Shown piece by piece: positions 28,198-36,364 of a DNA stretch of 64,000 nucleotides (position 1 is its first letter; every line of letters starts with the position of its first letter). Origin of the DNA: Halobacillus sp. A1. Its GTDB lineage: Bacteria > Bacillota > Bacilli > Bacillales > Halobacillaceae. A program made the position numbers and the translations under genes. The stretch spans positions 1 to 64,000 of the forward strand of contig NZ_JAIZEN010000015.1 in NCBI RefSeq assembly GCF_024189295.1, in the 5' to 3' direction. The notes under the pieces are model-generated. The model was not told the origin of the DNA, did not search any database, and saw only the letters and a program-made list of their open reading frames with translations.

Positions 28198-28212
28198 TTC
28201 AATTTGTACATA

Positions 28213-28230
28213 AATGTAAGTGCTTACATT
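28213..28230. promoter_or_regulatory. Palindromic operator candidate before the ECF operon
   Basis: AATGTAAGTGCTTACATT is a perfect 18-bp inverted repeat located 21 bases before the S-component start and 16 bases after the GntR stop. Its size and position suit a GntR/HutC-type operator. Confidence 0.65.
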
Positions 28231-28250
28231 ATGAAAGGGAGGGCTTTTAT

Positions 28251-28955
28251 ATGGCGGTTTTCACTGTATTAAATATTGTTGGAGGCATTACTTTTGCAGC
28301 TGTCTTGATTCTCTTCATCTTGGCATTTAAATATGACATAACCAAAGGACGGTTAAAAAAGCATCATATTATATGGGGCTCAACAGCTTTAACAGTAGTG
28401 GCAATTGCTGCTGCATTAAATGCAGGGGCAGCTATCTTAACTGGACCAATACGTTTTGGTTGGATTAGCTTTAGACCGGGTGCTGCTATTACACCTGTAC
28501 TAGGAATTGTCTTCGGAATTCCTGGAGCATTTGGTGCAGCTTTAGGTAATTTAATATCCGATATATTTAAAGGGTTTGTAACTCCGGCAAGTTTAGGTGG
28601 CGTGCTTGGAAACTTTTTGTTTGCATACATTCCTTACAAAATTATGAAGGACTTTACATTAAAAACATTTAGGAGTTGGTCTCAATTTGTAGTGGGAGTG
28701 GTTGGAGGTGCCTTATTAGGAATGCTAGTTATGCCTTTCGTTATTTCCATTACAGGGACTCTTCCTACAGAGGTAGCATGGACAACAGAGCCAACTGCAT
28801 TATTAATGAACAGAATTGTAGCGGTTTTAATTCTTGGACCAATATTCCTTAAATTACTTTATCCGATAGTGAAAAGACAGAACCTAGATTGGCAGTCCTT
28901 CCAAGGGAAAAAGAAAATAAATAAGCTACCTGATAAAGAAAACATAGGGATGTAA
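28251..28955 (+). CDS. ECF transporter S component (substrate-binding membrane subunit)
   Basis: A 234-aa membrane protein with about six hydrophobic helices, including the ITPVLGIVFGIPGAFGAALG region near residues 80-99 typical of ECF substrate-binding subunits. It lies directly upstream of the fused ATPase and the EcfT genes, which supports an ECF-type importer. It is not clearly one of the vitamin families (no biotin, thiamine or riboflavin signature recognised), and the downstream sugar-type enzymes suggest a sugar- or nucleoside-like substrate. RBS gaaagggaggg. Confidence 0.8.
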   Translation: MAVFTVLNIVGGITFAAVLILFILAFKYDITKGRLKKHHIIWGSTALTVVAIAAALNAGAAILTGPIRFGWISFRPGAAITPVLGIVFGIPGAFGAALGNLISDIFKGFVTPASLGGVLGNFLFAYIPYKIMKDFTLKTFRSWSQFVVGVVGGALLGMLVMPFVISITGTLPTEVAWTTEPTALLMNRIVAVLILGPIFLKLLYPIVKRQNLDWQSFQGKKKINKLPDKENIGM

Positions 28956-28988
28956 CCATTAATGCACCTACAGAAGGAGGGGATTAAG

Positions 28989-30776
28989 ATGAATCAGCAA
29001 GCTGCAAAATTAAAGATAGATTATAACCATGCGAAGGAGGTAGAAAATTCGGAAACTAGGGTAATAGCTAATAATCAATCCTTTAAATATAAAGATAGTG
29101 ACAAGCTAGCTTTAAAGAATTTAAATTATGAGTTTTGTAGTGGAGAATTAATAGGTATTATTGGAGCTGCGGAAGCTGGAAAAACGACGCTAGGTCTCTC
29201 TATTAAAGCAATAGTGCCCCATAAGTTAGATGGGGCCTGGGGGGGGTCACTTGACGTTTGTGGTAAAGATATCTTAAAAAGTGATGTTAGTACGATTTCC
29301 AGGCTAGTATCTATGACTTTTCAAGATCCAGAATCACAAATTATAGGCTCCTCTGTGGAAGAAGATTTAGTTTTTGGCCCTGAAAATTATAATATTCCTC
29401 CACAAGTAATTAGAGAAAAGATAAAGTGGGCAATGGATGCTGTTGGGCTATCGAAAGAATTCTTAAAGAAACATCCCCATCGTCTCTCAGGTGGGGAAAA
29501 ACAAAGACTAGCTATAGCTTCAGCTATTATTTGTGACCCCGAAGTTATAATACTTGATGAACCAACAGCAGAAATTGATCCAGTTGGAAAGTACGAAGTA
29601 ATTAAAATAGTTGAAAAATTAAAGAAAAGCTCAACGAAAACAATTCTATTAATTGAACAAGACTTAGAACATTTAGTTCGGTTTGCGGATAAATTACTCG
29701 TATTAAATAAAGGAGAACTAATTGCCTTTAATCATACAAGAGAAGTATTAAAAGATACAGATAAGCTGTTGGATATGCATATTAACGTTCCAGAAGTAGT
29801 AGTTCTATGGAATGAACTAAACAAACTAGGGCTAGATATTCCTATATTTGTAACAGTAGAAGAAGCAATCTCCGTCTTAAGAAATTACTTCTCGAAAAAC
29901 AAGGGAGAGTTAGTGGTTAAAAGTTCTGCTGAAATTACTCCTATGATTGAAACTGAAGAGATAATTAAAGTGGAACAAATGTCCTTTTCCTATGATTCTA
30001 GTAATCAAATTCTACATGATATAAACCTCTCCATTAGAAAAGGTGAATTCGTAGCTGTCTTAGGAAAGAATGGAACAGGAAAGACAACATTAGTAAAGCA
30101 TTTTAACGGCTTGTTAAAACCAACTAAAGGCAAAGTGTTTGTCAACGGAATGCCAACGAATAAAAAAACGGTAGCTCAATTATCAAGAAATGTAGGTTAT
30201 GTGTTTCAAAACCCTAATCATCAGATTTTTGAGGATTCGGTAGAGAAAGAGATTATGTTTGGACCGAAAAATTTAGGTTGGACAGAGGAACAAATTGAAC
30301 AGAAAACACAATTTGCCTTAAACCTCTGCGGACTGGAAAAAGTAAAAGATCAACATCCAACTATGTTAAATCGAGCACAAAAGCAACTACTCATAATAGC
30401 ATCAGTTATTGCTATGGATGTAGATGTCTTAATAGTAGATGAGCCAACAACTGGCTTAGATTTTAGTAATTCTCAACTAGTTGGGCAGGTTTTGACTAAC
30501 ATACAGAAACAAGGAAAAACAGTGGTTTTAATCACACATGATATGAATTTCATGGCCAAATATGCAGAGAGAACGATTGTAGTCAACAACGGGAAAGTAG
30601 AAGTAGACGATATGACTCGTAAAGTGTTTACGAACATTGAAAGGTTAGAAAAGGCACATTTATACCCACCTCAGGTTACGCAAGTTGCCGCACAGTTAGA
30701 AGAGTTTGGCTTTACTGAACCAGTGTTAACTGTAAGAGAATTTGTGAATCACTTGTCATGGAAGGGGAGTAGTTGA
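28989..30776 (+). CDS. ECF transporter ATPase, two fused ATP-binding domains
   Basis: A 595-aa cytosolic energy module equivalent to EcfA-EcfA' in one chain. Domain 1: Walker A GAAEAGKTT near 59, signature LSGGEKQ near 166, Walker B VIILDEPTAEID near 186. Domain 2: Walker A GKNGTGKTT near 358, Walker B VLIVDEPTTGLD near 480, but its signature reads LNRAQKQ in place of LSGGQ. One composite ATP site may therefore be impaired. Start at 28989 has agaaggagggg upstream. It overlaps the EcfT start by one base. Confidence 0.9.
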   Translation: MNQQAAKLKIDYNHAKEVENSETRVIANNQSFKYKDSDKLALKNLNYEFCSGELIGIIGAAEAGKTTLGLSIKAIVPHKLDGAWGGSLDVCGKDILKSDVSTISRLVSMTFQDPESQIIGSSVEEDLVFGPENYNIPPQVIREKIKWAMDAVGLSKEFLKKHPHRLSGGEKQRLAIASAIICDPEVIILDEPTAEIDPVGKYEVIKIVEKLKKSSTKTILLIEQDLEHLVRFADKLLVLNKGELIAFNHTREVLKDTDKLLDMHINVPEVVVLWNELNKLGLDIPIFVTVEEAISVLRNYFSKNKGELVVKSSAEITPMIETEEIIKVEQMSFSYDSSNQILHDINLSIRKGEFVAVLGKNGTGKTTLVKHFNGLLKPTKGKVFVNGMPTNKKTVAQLSRNVGYVFQNPNHQIFEDSVEKEIMFGPKNLGWTEEQIEQKTQFALNLCGLEKVKDQHPTMLNRAQKQLLIIASVIAMDVDVLIVDEPTTGLDFSNSQLVGQVLTNIQKQGKTVVLITHDMNFMAKYAERTIVVNNGKVEVDDMTRKVFTNIERLEKAHLYPPQVTQVAAQLEEFGFTEPVLTVREFVNHLSWKGSS

Positions 30777-31576
30777 TGAATACAATCGGGAACTACATAT
30801 CAAAAGACTCAACAATCCATCACTTACATCCTCTGACAAAAAATTTATTGTTTTTCACCATATTTATCATTTGTTTACTTAACAACCATCCGCTTGTTCT
30901 ATTCTTCATTTTTTTAGGAATCATCAGCATAGGTTACGCCGCATTACTTCCCGTGCGTAAAGCATTAGTTACTTTGAGCGGGATTGCTCTAGTCATCATC
31001 ATCTTTTCGTTAATAGTCTGGCCATTTACTTTAAGAGAAGGGCAAGTAGTTGGGAATTTAGGAGGTTTTGACGTATACAGTAATGGTATTTGGCTGGGGG
31101 TTTCCATGTCTCTTCGATTTAGCTCTATTGTATTAATGTCTATCTTTTGGTTTATGTTTACTAGTCTTTCAGAAATAACAAGAGGGTTTGTATCCATGAA
31201 AGTACCTTATAAAATTGCTTTTACCTTCACGATGGCATTTAGACTTGTACCGATGGCCATCTCAGATATTACCACAATCGCAAACGCACAGAAATCAAGA
31301 GGATTGGAGTTAGAAAAAGGTTCTGTATATCAACGTTTGAAGAAAAATGTAGCGATCCTCATACCGCTATCTTCCAGATTAGTAGGTATGTTACAGCCTA
31401 TGTCAATCGCATTAGAATCACGAGGGTTTGGATCATCCAAAATGAGATCATACTACTCTGACACACAATTGACGAGGAAAGATTATATCATGCTTATTAG
31501 CCTTTGTTTATTACTAATAGTGTCCATTTATTTACGTATCAGTGGTTTAGGGTTAATTACTAGAAGTGTACTATAA
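30776..31576 (+). CDS. ECF transporter T component EcfT
   Basis: A 266-aa integral membrane scaffold that links the S component to the ATPase. About five to six membrane helices are visible. Both coupling-helix motifs are present as SRG: KSRGLELEKG near residue 174 and ESRGFGSSK near 213. The ATG at 30776 overlaps the stop of the ATPase gene (TGATG arrangement), so translation is coupled. Confidence 0.9.
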   Translation: MNTIGNYISKDSTIHHLHPLTKNLLFFTIFIICLLNNHPLVLFFIFLGIISIGYAALLPVRKALVTLSGIALVIIIFSLIVWPFTLREGQVVGNLGGFDVYSNGIWLGVSMSLRFSSIVLMSIFWFMFTSLSEITRGFVSMKVPYKIAFTFTMAFRLVPMAISDITTIANAQKSRGLELEKGSVYQRLKKNVAILIPLSSRLVGMLQPMSIALESRGFGSSKMRSYYSDTQLTRKDYIMLISLCLLLIVSIYLRISGLGLITRSVL

Positions 31577-31594
31577 AAAAGGAGATGTGAAATT

Positions 31595-32701
31595 ATGACT
31601 TATTTAGATATGGAAAGGGAAATTAAGAAGCAAGTAAACTTAATGGAGAATTTGAAAAAGCTAGAAACGAAGGTAATGGAAATTGGACAATATTTGAAAG
31701 AAAATAAGCAAAATGAGAAAGTCTTTATCATAGGGTGCGGCGATTCCTATTTTGCAGGGCTAGCTGTACTTCCATTTTTAAAAAAGATTTGTGGTCATAC
31801 GTTTGAAGTAACAACGGCATATCAATTTTCAAACTATTTTTCACAACAACTAAAGAATACCACCCTAGTTGGTATATCTATGTCTGGTAACGTTGCTAGA
31901 ACAATAGAAGCTGTATATCGCACAAAAGAATTAGGTAATACAGTGCTTGGGATAACCAATAATGTGGAGGGGAAATTATTTGGTGAAGCAGATTATAATT
32001 TATTTTTAAATATTGAAGAAGAACCAGGATGGACCCCAAGTACGTTAACATTTTTAAGTACATTAAGTTCTCTTTACTTACTAGGAATAGAGCTTTCAGA
32101 TTGTAGTGATAAAGAGAAATCTTTTTACAAAGATAAATTATATAAGCATCTTAACTATATCTCTGAGAAATATGAAAATATGGAAGAGATCTCTTACAAG
32201 ATTGCTGAAAACATGCACACTAATTATGCAAAAGCACCGGTGTATTTTATAGGTGGTGGGCCTAACTACGGGATTGCAAAGTATGGTGCAGCAAAGTTTT
32301 TAGAAGTATGTCATGAAACGGCTATTGGGCAAGAAACTGAAGAATTAGCTCACCAGGAATTTTGGATCCTTAATAAAAACAATCCTGTATTTTTACTCGC
32401 CCCTAAAGGGACGGGGGCGTATCGTTCCTTTGAAGTAGGAAGCTGTTTAAGAGAGTTTGGGAACGATGTGGTCACCATCACAAATGATAACCAATTTGAA
32501 GAAGTATCTAAGTTTACTGTGGAAATTCCAGAAGAAACGGATGAATTATTTTCACCTTTAATAACTGCACTTCCTGTTCAATTAATCGCCTACTATTACT
32601 CACAATTAAAAGGATTAGATCCCAACAGAAGATCACACGTAGACCCATTTCGTAAGAAAATAAGTAGACAGCTCACAAGACATAGTGAGGTCAGAATATA
32701 A
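31595..32701 (+). CDS. SIS-domain sugar isomerase/deglycase-like protein
   Basis: A 368-aa cytosolic protein with two SIS phosphosugar-binding domains. The first shows GCGDSYFAGL near residues 48-57 and SMSGNVART near 97-105; the second includes IGGGPNYGIAKYGA near 214-227. The layout resembles GlmS isomerase domains and fructosamine-6-phosphate deglycase FrlB. With a PfkB kinase next to it, the likely substrate is a phosphorylated amino or Amadori sugar, but that is inference. RBS aaaggagatg. Its stop is followed immediately by the kinase ATG. Confidence 0.83.
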   Translation: MTYLDMEREIKKQVNLMENLKKLETKVMEIGQYLKENKQNEKVFIIGCGDSYFAGLAVLPFLKKICGHTFEVTTAYQFSNYFSQQLKNTTLVGISMSGNVARTIEAVYRTKELGNTVLGITNNVEGKLFGEADYNLFLNIEEEPGWTPSTLTFLSTLSSLYLLGIELSDCSDKEKSFYKDKLYKHLNYISEKYENMEEISYKIAENMHTNYAKAPVYFIGGGPNYGIAKYGAAKFLEVCHETAIGQETEELAHQEFWILNKNNPVFLLAPKGTGAYRSFEVGSCLREFGNDVVTITNDNQFEEVSKFTVEIPEETDELFSPLITALPVQLIAYYYSQLKGLDPNRRSHVDPFRKKISRQLTRHSEVRI

Positions 32702-33592
32702 ATGCGTCTTTGTGTAGCAGGACACTTAAATATAGATACTGTCGTCAATAATAACTTGGAATCTAGTGAGCTAGCAGGAGGGTCAGCTCTTTACGTTGCT
32801 ACCTCTGCTAGTGTTTTTAATGATGCTGTTTCCATAAATGCAAAGCTATGTGAAGATTACCCGATGGAATATCTTGAGTTAATAGGTGTTAAATGTAATA
32901 TTGAAAAGATAAAAGGGAATCAAAGACGTAGCAAGATGTTTTACAAGGATAATACAAGAAATACACTAAGCCATGGAGAGATAGAATGGTACGAGAAGAC
33001 GATAGAGCAAGCCCCCAATTCCCATTTGTCTAACAATGGTAGTAGCTTAATTCATTTGAGCCCAACTATACCAGAAATACAAAAAAAGCTCGCTATTCAG
33101 GCAAAAGACAAAGGAATGATAGTGTCAATGGACACCTCTGAATTTTTTGCTGAAAAATATAAGGAGGAATTGTTAAGTTTACTACCATATATTGATATCT
33201 TTTTGCCCTCCGATGTTGAATTAGAACTACTACTTAAAAAGAAATTATACACTACAAAGGATATATTGTTAGAGGTTAGAAAACTCAATGTGCCGAAAGT
33301 CATCGTAAAACTTGGAGAAAAAGGAAGTCTTGCAGTTCAAACAGATGAAGAAGAAAATTTCTTTATAAAAGCGAACCCCATAAAAGTTATAGATCCTACA
33401 GGTGCTGGTGATAGCTATAACGGTGCATTCATTGCAAATCTTCTGGAAGGAAAATCAACCATAGAAGCATGTAAAATAGCTACAGTTGTTGCAGGAATGT
33501 GTATACAAGGGGTGGGGGTTTCCAAATTGCTCAACGTTTCTTTACAAGAAATCTACAAACTATCCAACAATATAAAAGGGGAGAGGATTTAG
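32702..33592 (+). CDS. PfkB-family carbohydrate kinase
   Basis: A 296-aa ribokinase-type sugar or nucleoside kinase. The N-terminal GHLNIDTVV and GGSALYVATSA segments form the substrate site; the C-terminal signature DPTGAGDSYNGAF is near residues 230-242, with the catalytic Asp in GAGD. It starts directly at the end of the SIS gene and ends directly at the BtpA-family start, so the three are translationally coupled. FrlD, the kinase of Amadori-product catabolism, belongs to the same family. Confidence 0.88.
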   Translation: MRLCVAGHLNIDTVVNNNLESSELAGGSALYVATSASVFNDAVSINAKLCEDYPMEYLELIGVKCNIEKIKGNQRRSKMFYKDNTRNTLSHGEIEWYEKTIEQAPNSHLSNNGSSLIHLSPTIPEIQKKLAIQAKDKGMIVSMDTSEFFAEKYKEELLSLLPYIDIFLPSDVELELLLKKKLYTTKDILLEVRKLNVPKVIVKLGEKGSLAVQTDEEENFFIKANPIKVIDPTGAGDSYNGAFIANLLEGKSTIEACKIATVVAGMCIQGVGVSKLLNVSLQEIYKLSNNIKGERI

Positions 33593-34363
33593 GTGCACCA
33601 GTTTAAGATAATTCCAATGATTCACTTACCACCTCTACCAGGAAGCTACCAAAACACCGGGAATTCAGTCGAAGAGATCTCTAAGGTAGCACTAGAAGAA
33701 GCACAAACTTTTGAAAGATATGGAGTTACAAGTGTCATGATACAAAATAGTAGTGACATACCATATAGTGTAACTACTAAGATCGAAACAATTGCCTCTC
33801 TCTCTGTAATCGGAAAAAGTATTAAGGATAATACGAATTTAGAGGTTGGAGTAAATATTTCAAGGAATGACTCGAACGGTTCAATAGCGGTTGCAAAAGC
33901 AATCAACGGCAGCTTCGTCAGAATTAAATATCTTACTGGAGCATTTGTAACTGCAGAAGGTATTTTAGAAGGAGACCCAGCTACAGTACTAGATTATCGA
34001 ACAAAACTTCATGGGAATGATATAAAAATATGGGCTGACATTTATAAAGACAATAACCCACAGTCTATGATTAGTTTAACCATTGAAGAACAAGCAAAGA
34101 ATTCTATAAACTTTGGAAAAGCAGAAGGATTAATAATTACCGGCAAAACCGACGTAGAGACTATTGAGATGTTAAAAAGGGTAAGGAGAGTCACAGCTTT
34201 ACCACTTATAGTAGGCGGAGGTGTTAACGCTAGCAACATTACTAGCATCGTAGAATACGCAGATGGTGCAATCATTGGCTCATATTTTAGAAGGAACAAT
34301 TCTAACCTGGAGATTAGTCCACTAGATGAAAGAAAGATCCAGGAACTGGTTGAGATGGTGTGA
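33593..34363 (+). CDS. BtpA/SgcQ-family protein
   Basis: A 256-aa TIM-barrel-like protein; the start MHQFKIIPMIHLPPLPGS, the WADIYKDN segment and the C-terminal IVGGGVNASNI and GAIIGSYFR segments are characteristic of the BtpA/SgcQ family. Members occur in photosystem I assembly (BtpA of cyanobacteria) and in uncharacterised sugar operons (SgcQ of Escherichia coli). The reaction is not established here. Start codon is GTG at 33593, directly after the kinase stop, with gggagagga upstream. Last gene of the cassette. Confidence 0.85.
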   Translation: MHQFKIIPMIHLPPLPGSYQNTGNSVEEISKVALEEAQTFERYGVTSVMIQNSSDIPYSVTTKIETIASLSVIGKSIKDNTNLEVGVNISRNDSNGSIAVAKAINGSFVRIKYLTGAFVTAEGILEGDPATVLDYRTKLHGNDIKIWADIYKDNNPQSMISLTIEEQAKNSINFGKAEGLIITGKTDVETIEMLKRVRRVTALPLIVGGGVNASNITSIVEYADGAIIGSYFRRNNSNLEISPLDERKIQELVEMV

Positions 34364-34506
34364 TAAGTTAAGGGGAAAGGCCCAACACCCCAGTTCAATT
34401 CTGTTTTCATAAGTAAGTCTGTTCTCAAGTAATCCGGAAACGGTGTGTTTTTTCTGGGTAAAGAATATGGGGAGATGTGTGAAAAAATTGTAAAACTAAA
34501 TCTTAC

Positions 34507-34552
34507 AAAAAAAGCAGGTAACTTTAACAGAAAGGTTGCCTGCTTTTTATTT
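34507..34552. terminator. Bidirectional terminator between the cassette and immR
   Basis: Stem agcaggtaac with gttgcctgct (one wobble), flanked by an A run and a T run. It separates the convergent BtpA and immR genes. Confidence 0.85.
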
Positions 34553-34583
34553 GTGTATTTACAATATTTTAGAATGGCGTATT

Positions 34584-34985
34584 CTATTCTTTCTTCTTAT
34601 CTTCTAGCTCCTTGGATTTCCTAAGCAAGTATTGAAAGTAACTTTCCAATTCACGAATTTGCTCTGGCCCCATTGCTTTCCATTTTTCCAAATCGAAGAA
34701 AGCAGCGTCTTCTATTCCGTACTTATCCATGAGCTTATTTATTTCTTCAGTTGTGTCGTATTCATTTTCTTCTGGTTCTATTGCATTACTATCAGTTCTA
34801 CCTAATAAATAATCGACGCTTACATCTAACGCATTAGCAAGACTAATAAGCATCTCATTTGATGGTGTACTATAACCATTCTCGTAGTTGCTGACTGTAC
34901 TCTTTGTAGTTTTAATCTTATTTGCTAACTCGCTCTGAGTAAGCCCTTTTGTTTTTCTGGAATATTTAAGTCTTTGTGAGAGCAT
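34584..34985 (-). CDS. immR: XRE-family repressor, ImmR-like
   Basis: A 133-aa phage-type repressor with an N-terminal helix-turn-helix (LTQSELANKIKTTKSTVSNYENG, residues 15-37) and an acidic C-terminal region like ICEBs1 ImmR. It should silence the right-hand ICE operon and control its own expression through the operators upstream. It is divergent from the XRE/xis genes. In ICEBs1 immA follows directly; here the downstream position is taken by the convergent metabolic cassette. Confidence 0.87.
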   Translation of the reverse strand: MLSQRLKYSRKTKGLTQSELANKIKTTKSTVSNYENGYSTPSNEMLISLANALDVSVDYLLGRTDSNAIEPEENEYDTTEEINKLMDKYGIEDAAFFDLEKWKAMGPEQIRELESYFQYLLRKSKELEDKKKE

Positions 34986-35010
34986 TTTTAGGATCCTTTC
35001 ACTTTTTCAT

Positions 35011-35127
35011 GTACAAGATTATTGTACCATCTTTCTGCTTATTTATAGATAATTTTAACCAATGTACAAGAAACTTGTTTTTAATTGTTGACATACAAGA
35101 AACTTGTACATATACTTTAAGTACAAG
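35011..35127. promoter_or_regulatory. ImmR operator array and divergent promoters
   Basis: The motif ACAAGAAACTTGT occurs twice, at 35066-35078 and 35095-35107, with centres 29 bases apart. GTACAA-N5-TTGTAC is at 35011-35027 and a half-site GTACAAG at 35121-35127. The rightward promoter TTGACA (35088-35093)-N17-TATACT (35111-35116) has an operator inside its spacer. The leftward extended -10 TGGTACAAT overlaps the 35011-35027 operator. This layout allows repression of both directions by one protein. Confidence 0.9.
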
Positions 35128-35154
35128 TTATTCATACTAAGGGGGGTGAAAAAA

Positions 35155-35376
35155 ATGAAGAATAAACGATTAAAAGAGGCAAGAATTCAAGCTAACATGA
35201 GTCAAACTCAACTTTCGGAATGCTTAGGATATAAAGGGAAACAAAGTGTGGCTAACTGGGAAAATGGATACTCAACACCAACACTTAAAGTGGCTATTTG
35301 CTTAGCAGAGGTTTTGGGGAAAGATGTCCATTTTTTGTTTGGTCACAAAGTACAAGATACTCATACAACAGTTTAG
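35155..35376 (+). CDS. Small XRE-family DNA-binding protein
   Basis: A 73-aa Cro/repressor-like helix-turn-helix protein (MSQTQLSECLGYKGKQSVANWENG). The start at 35155 has aaggggggtg at good spacing; an in-frame ATG at 35104 overlaps the promoter and is not used. It is the first gene of the rightward ICE operon and may act like Cro, opposing ImmR on the same operators. Confidence 0.83.
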   Translation: MKNKRLKEARIQANMSQTQLSECLGYKGKQSVANWENGYSTPTLKVAICLAEVLGKDVHFLFGHKVQDTHTTV

Positions 35377-35413
35377 AGATATGAAACTCCATTCAAAGAA
35401 GGGATTGATTTAA

Positions 35414-35737
35414 GTGTTTGAAGCAAAATTACAACCCGAGGCTGATTTTAATAATAAAGTATACGATATCTTTTATGATATTGCCAAAAAGGTACAAGAA
35501 GATGTACAAAAAGAGACTGAGTTGCCTTATTTGTTAGATCGAACCAAGTTAGCTGAATGTGTTTTTAATGTTAGTGTTCAATCATTAGATGCTCATATTT
35601 TGAGACGTGAAGACTTTCCTAAAGTGCATGTAGGAGGACGTACGCTTTATCCTAAAGATCTTGTATTTAGCTGGATTAGAGATCACGTTGAAGTAACCGA
35701 TAATGTTGCCCCTAAAAGAAAGTTTGGAGTGGTTTAA
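35414..35737 (+). CDS. Excisionase-like helix-turn-helix protein
   Basis: A 107-aa protein with an N-terminal helical segment and a MerR/excisionase-type winged helix in residues 44-90, ending in the FPKVHVGGRTLYPKDLVFSWI segment that typifies Gram-positive Xis-like proteins. It starts with GTG at 35414; gaagggatt upstream is a weak ribosome site. Position right after the regulatory region fits a role in excision, but function is inferred. Confidence 0.72.
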   Translation: MFEAKLQPEADFNNKVYDIFYDIAKKVQEDVQKETELPYLLDRTKLAECVFNVSVQSLDAHILRREDFPKVHVGGRTLYPKDLVFSWIRDHVEVTDNVAPKRKFGVV

Positions 35738-35807
35738 TTCTATGAATCTATCATAAATTATTATAGGTGGATTGTTGGTACAAACAAGCGAAAAAGAGGT
35801 GTGGCTC

Positions 35808-36326
35808 ATGAGAAATAGTAAGTCTTCGCAACTCATGAAGAGAACAAGGAAAAATAAGAATATAACCCAGCAACAATTGGCAATAGACATGTTTCAATCC
35901 AGGGAGTATATCTCAAAGCAAGAAGGAGGAGAGCGAAAGCTCCCCCCTGTATCCACTAAATATTTTATTGAAAAATATAATAATCCTTGGTTAGCACTTG
36001 AAGCTGTTAATGAATATATTGGCTGGGGACTTACGCCTTTAGATGGTCCCTCAGCTAAAAACGATAAATATTTCTTGCAAATAGAATTAGAGAAAGAATT
36101 AAAGGAAGCTATTAAAAACATTTCTCAGCTGAAACTGACAAACGATTTATATAGTATTCACTCTATGGAAATTCAAGACGTCCATAAGTCCGCTGATGCA
36201 ATAGTTAGGGTCGTGCATTTTTCAACGCTTTATTTAGCGACTTTATGTGAAGCCTACAATATCAGTTGGTTGAAAGTATGGGAAGATCATCATGCCAATT
36301 TAAAATCAAAAGGTTATCTAATCTAA
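35808..36326 (+). CDS. Helix-turn-helix protein of unknown role
   Basis: A 172-aa protein with an N-terminal helix-turn-helix (ITQQQLAIDMFQSREYISKQ, about residues 18-37) and an unclassified helical C-terminal half. The start at 35808 is supported by aaagaggtg; an in-frame ATG at 35772 lacks a ribosome site. Such regulators are common early genes of ICEs and phages. No further function can be read. Confidence 0.72.
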   Translation: MRNSKSSQLMKRTRKNKNITQQQLAIDMFQSREYISKQEGGERKLPPVSTKYFIEKYNNPWLALEAVNEYIGWGLTPLDGPSAKNDKYFLQIELEKELKEAIKNISQLKLTNDLYSIHSMEIQDVHKSADAIVRVVHFSTLYLATLCEAYNISWLKVWEDHHANLKSKGYLI

Positions 36327-36364
36327 TTTATAGTAGATTTTTGCATAAAGAAAGAGGTGATAAG

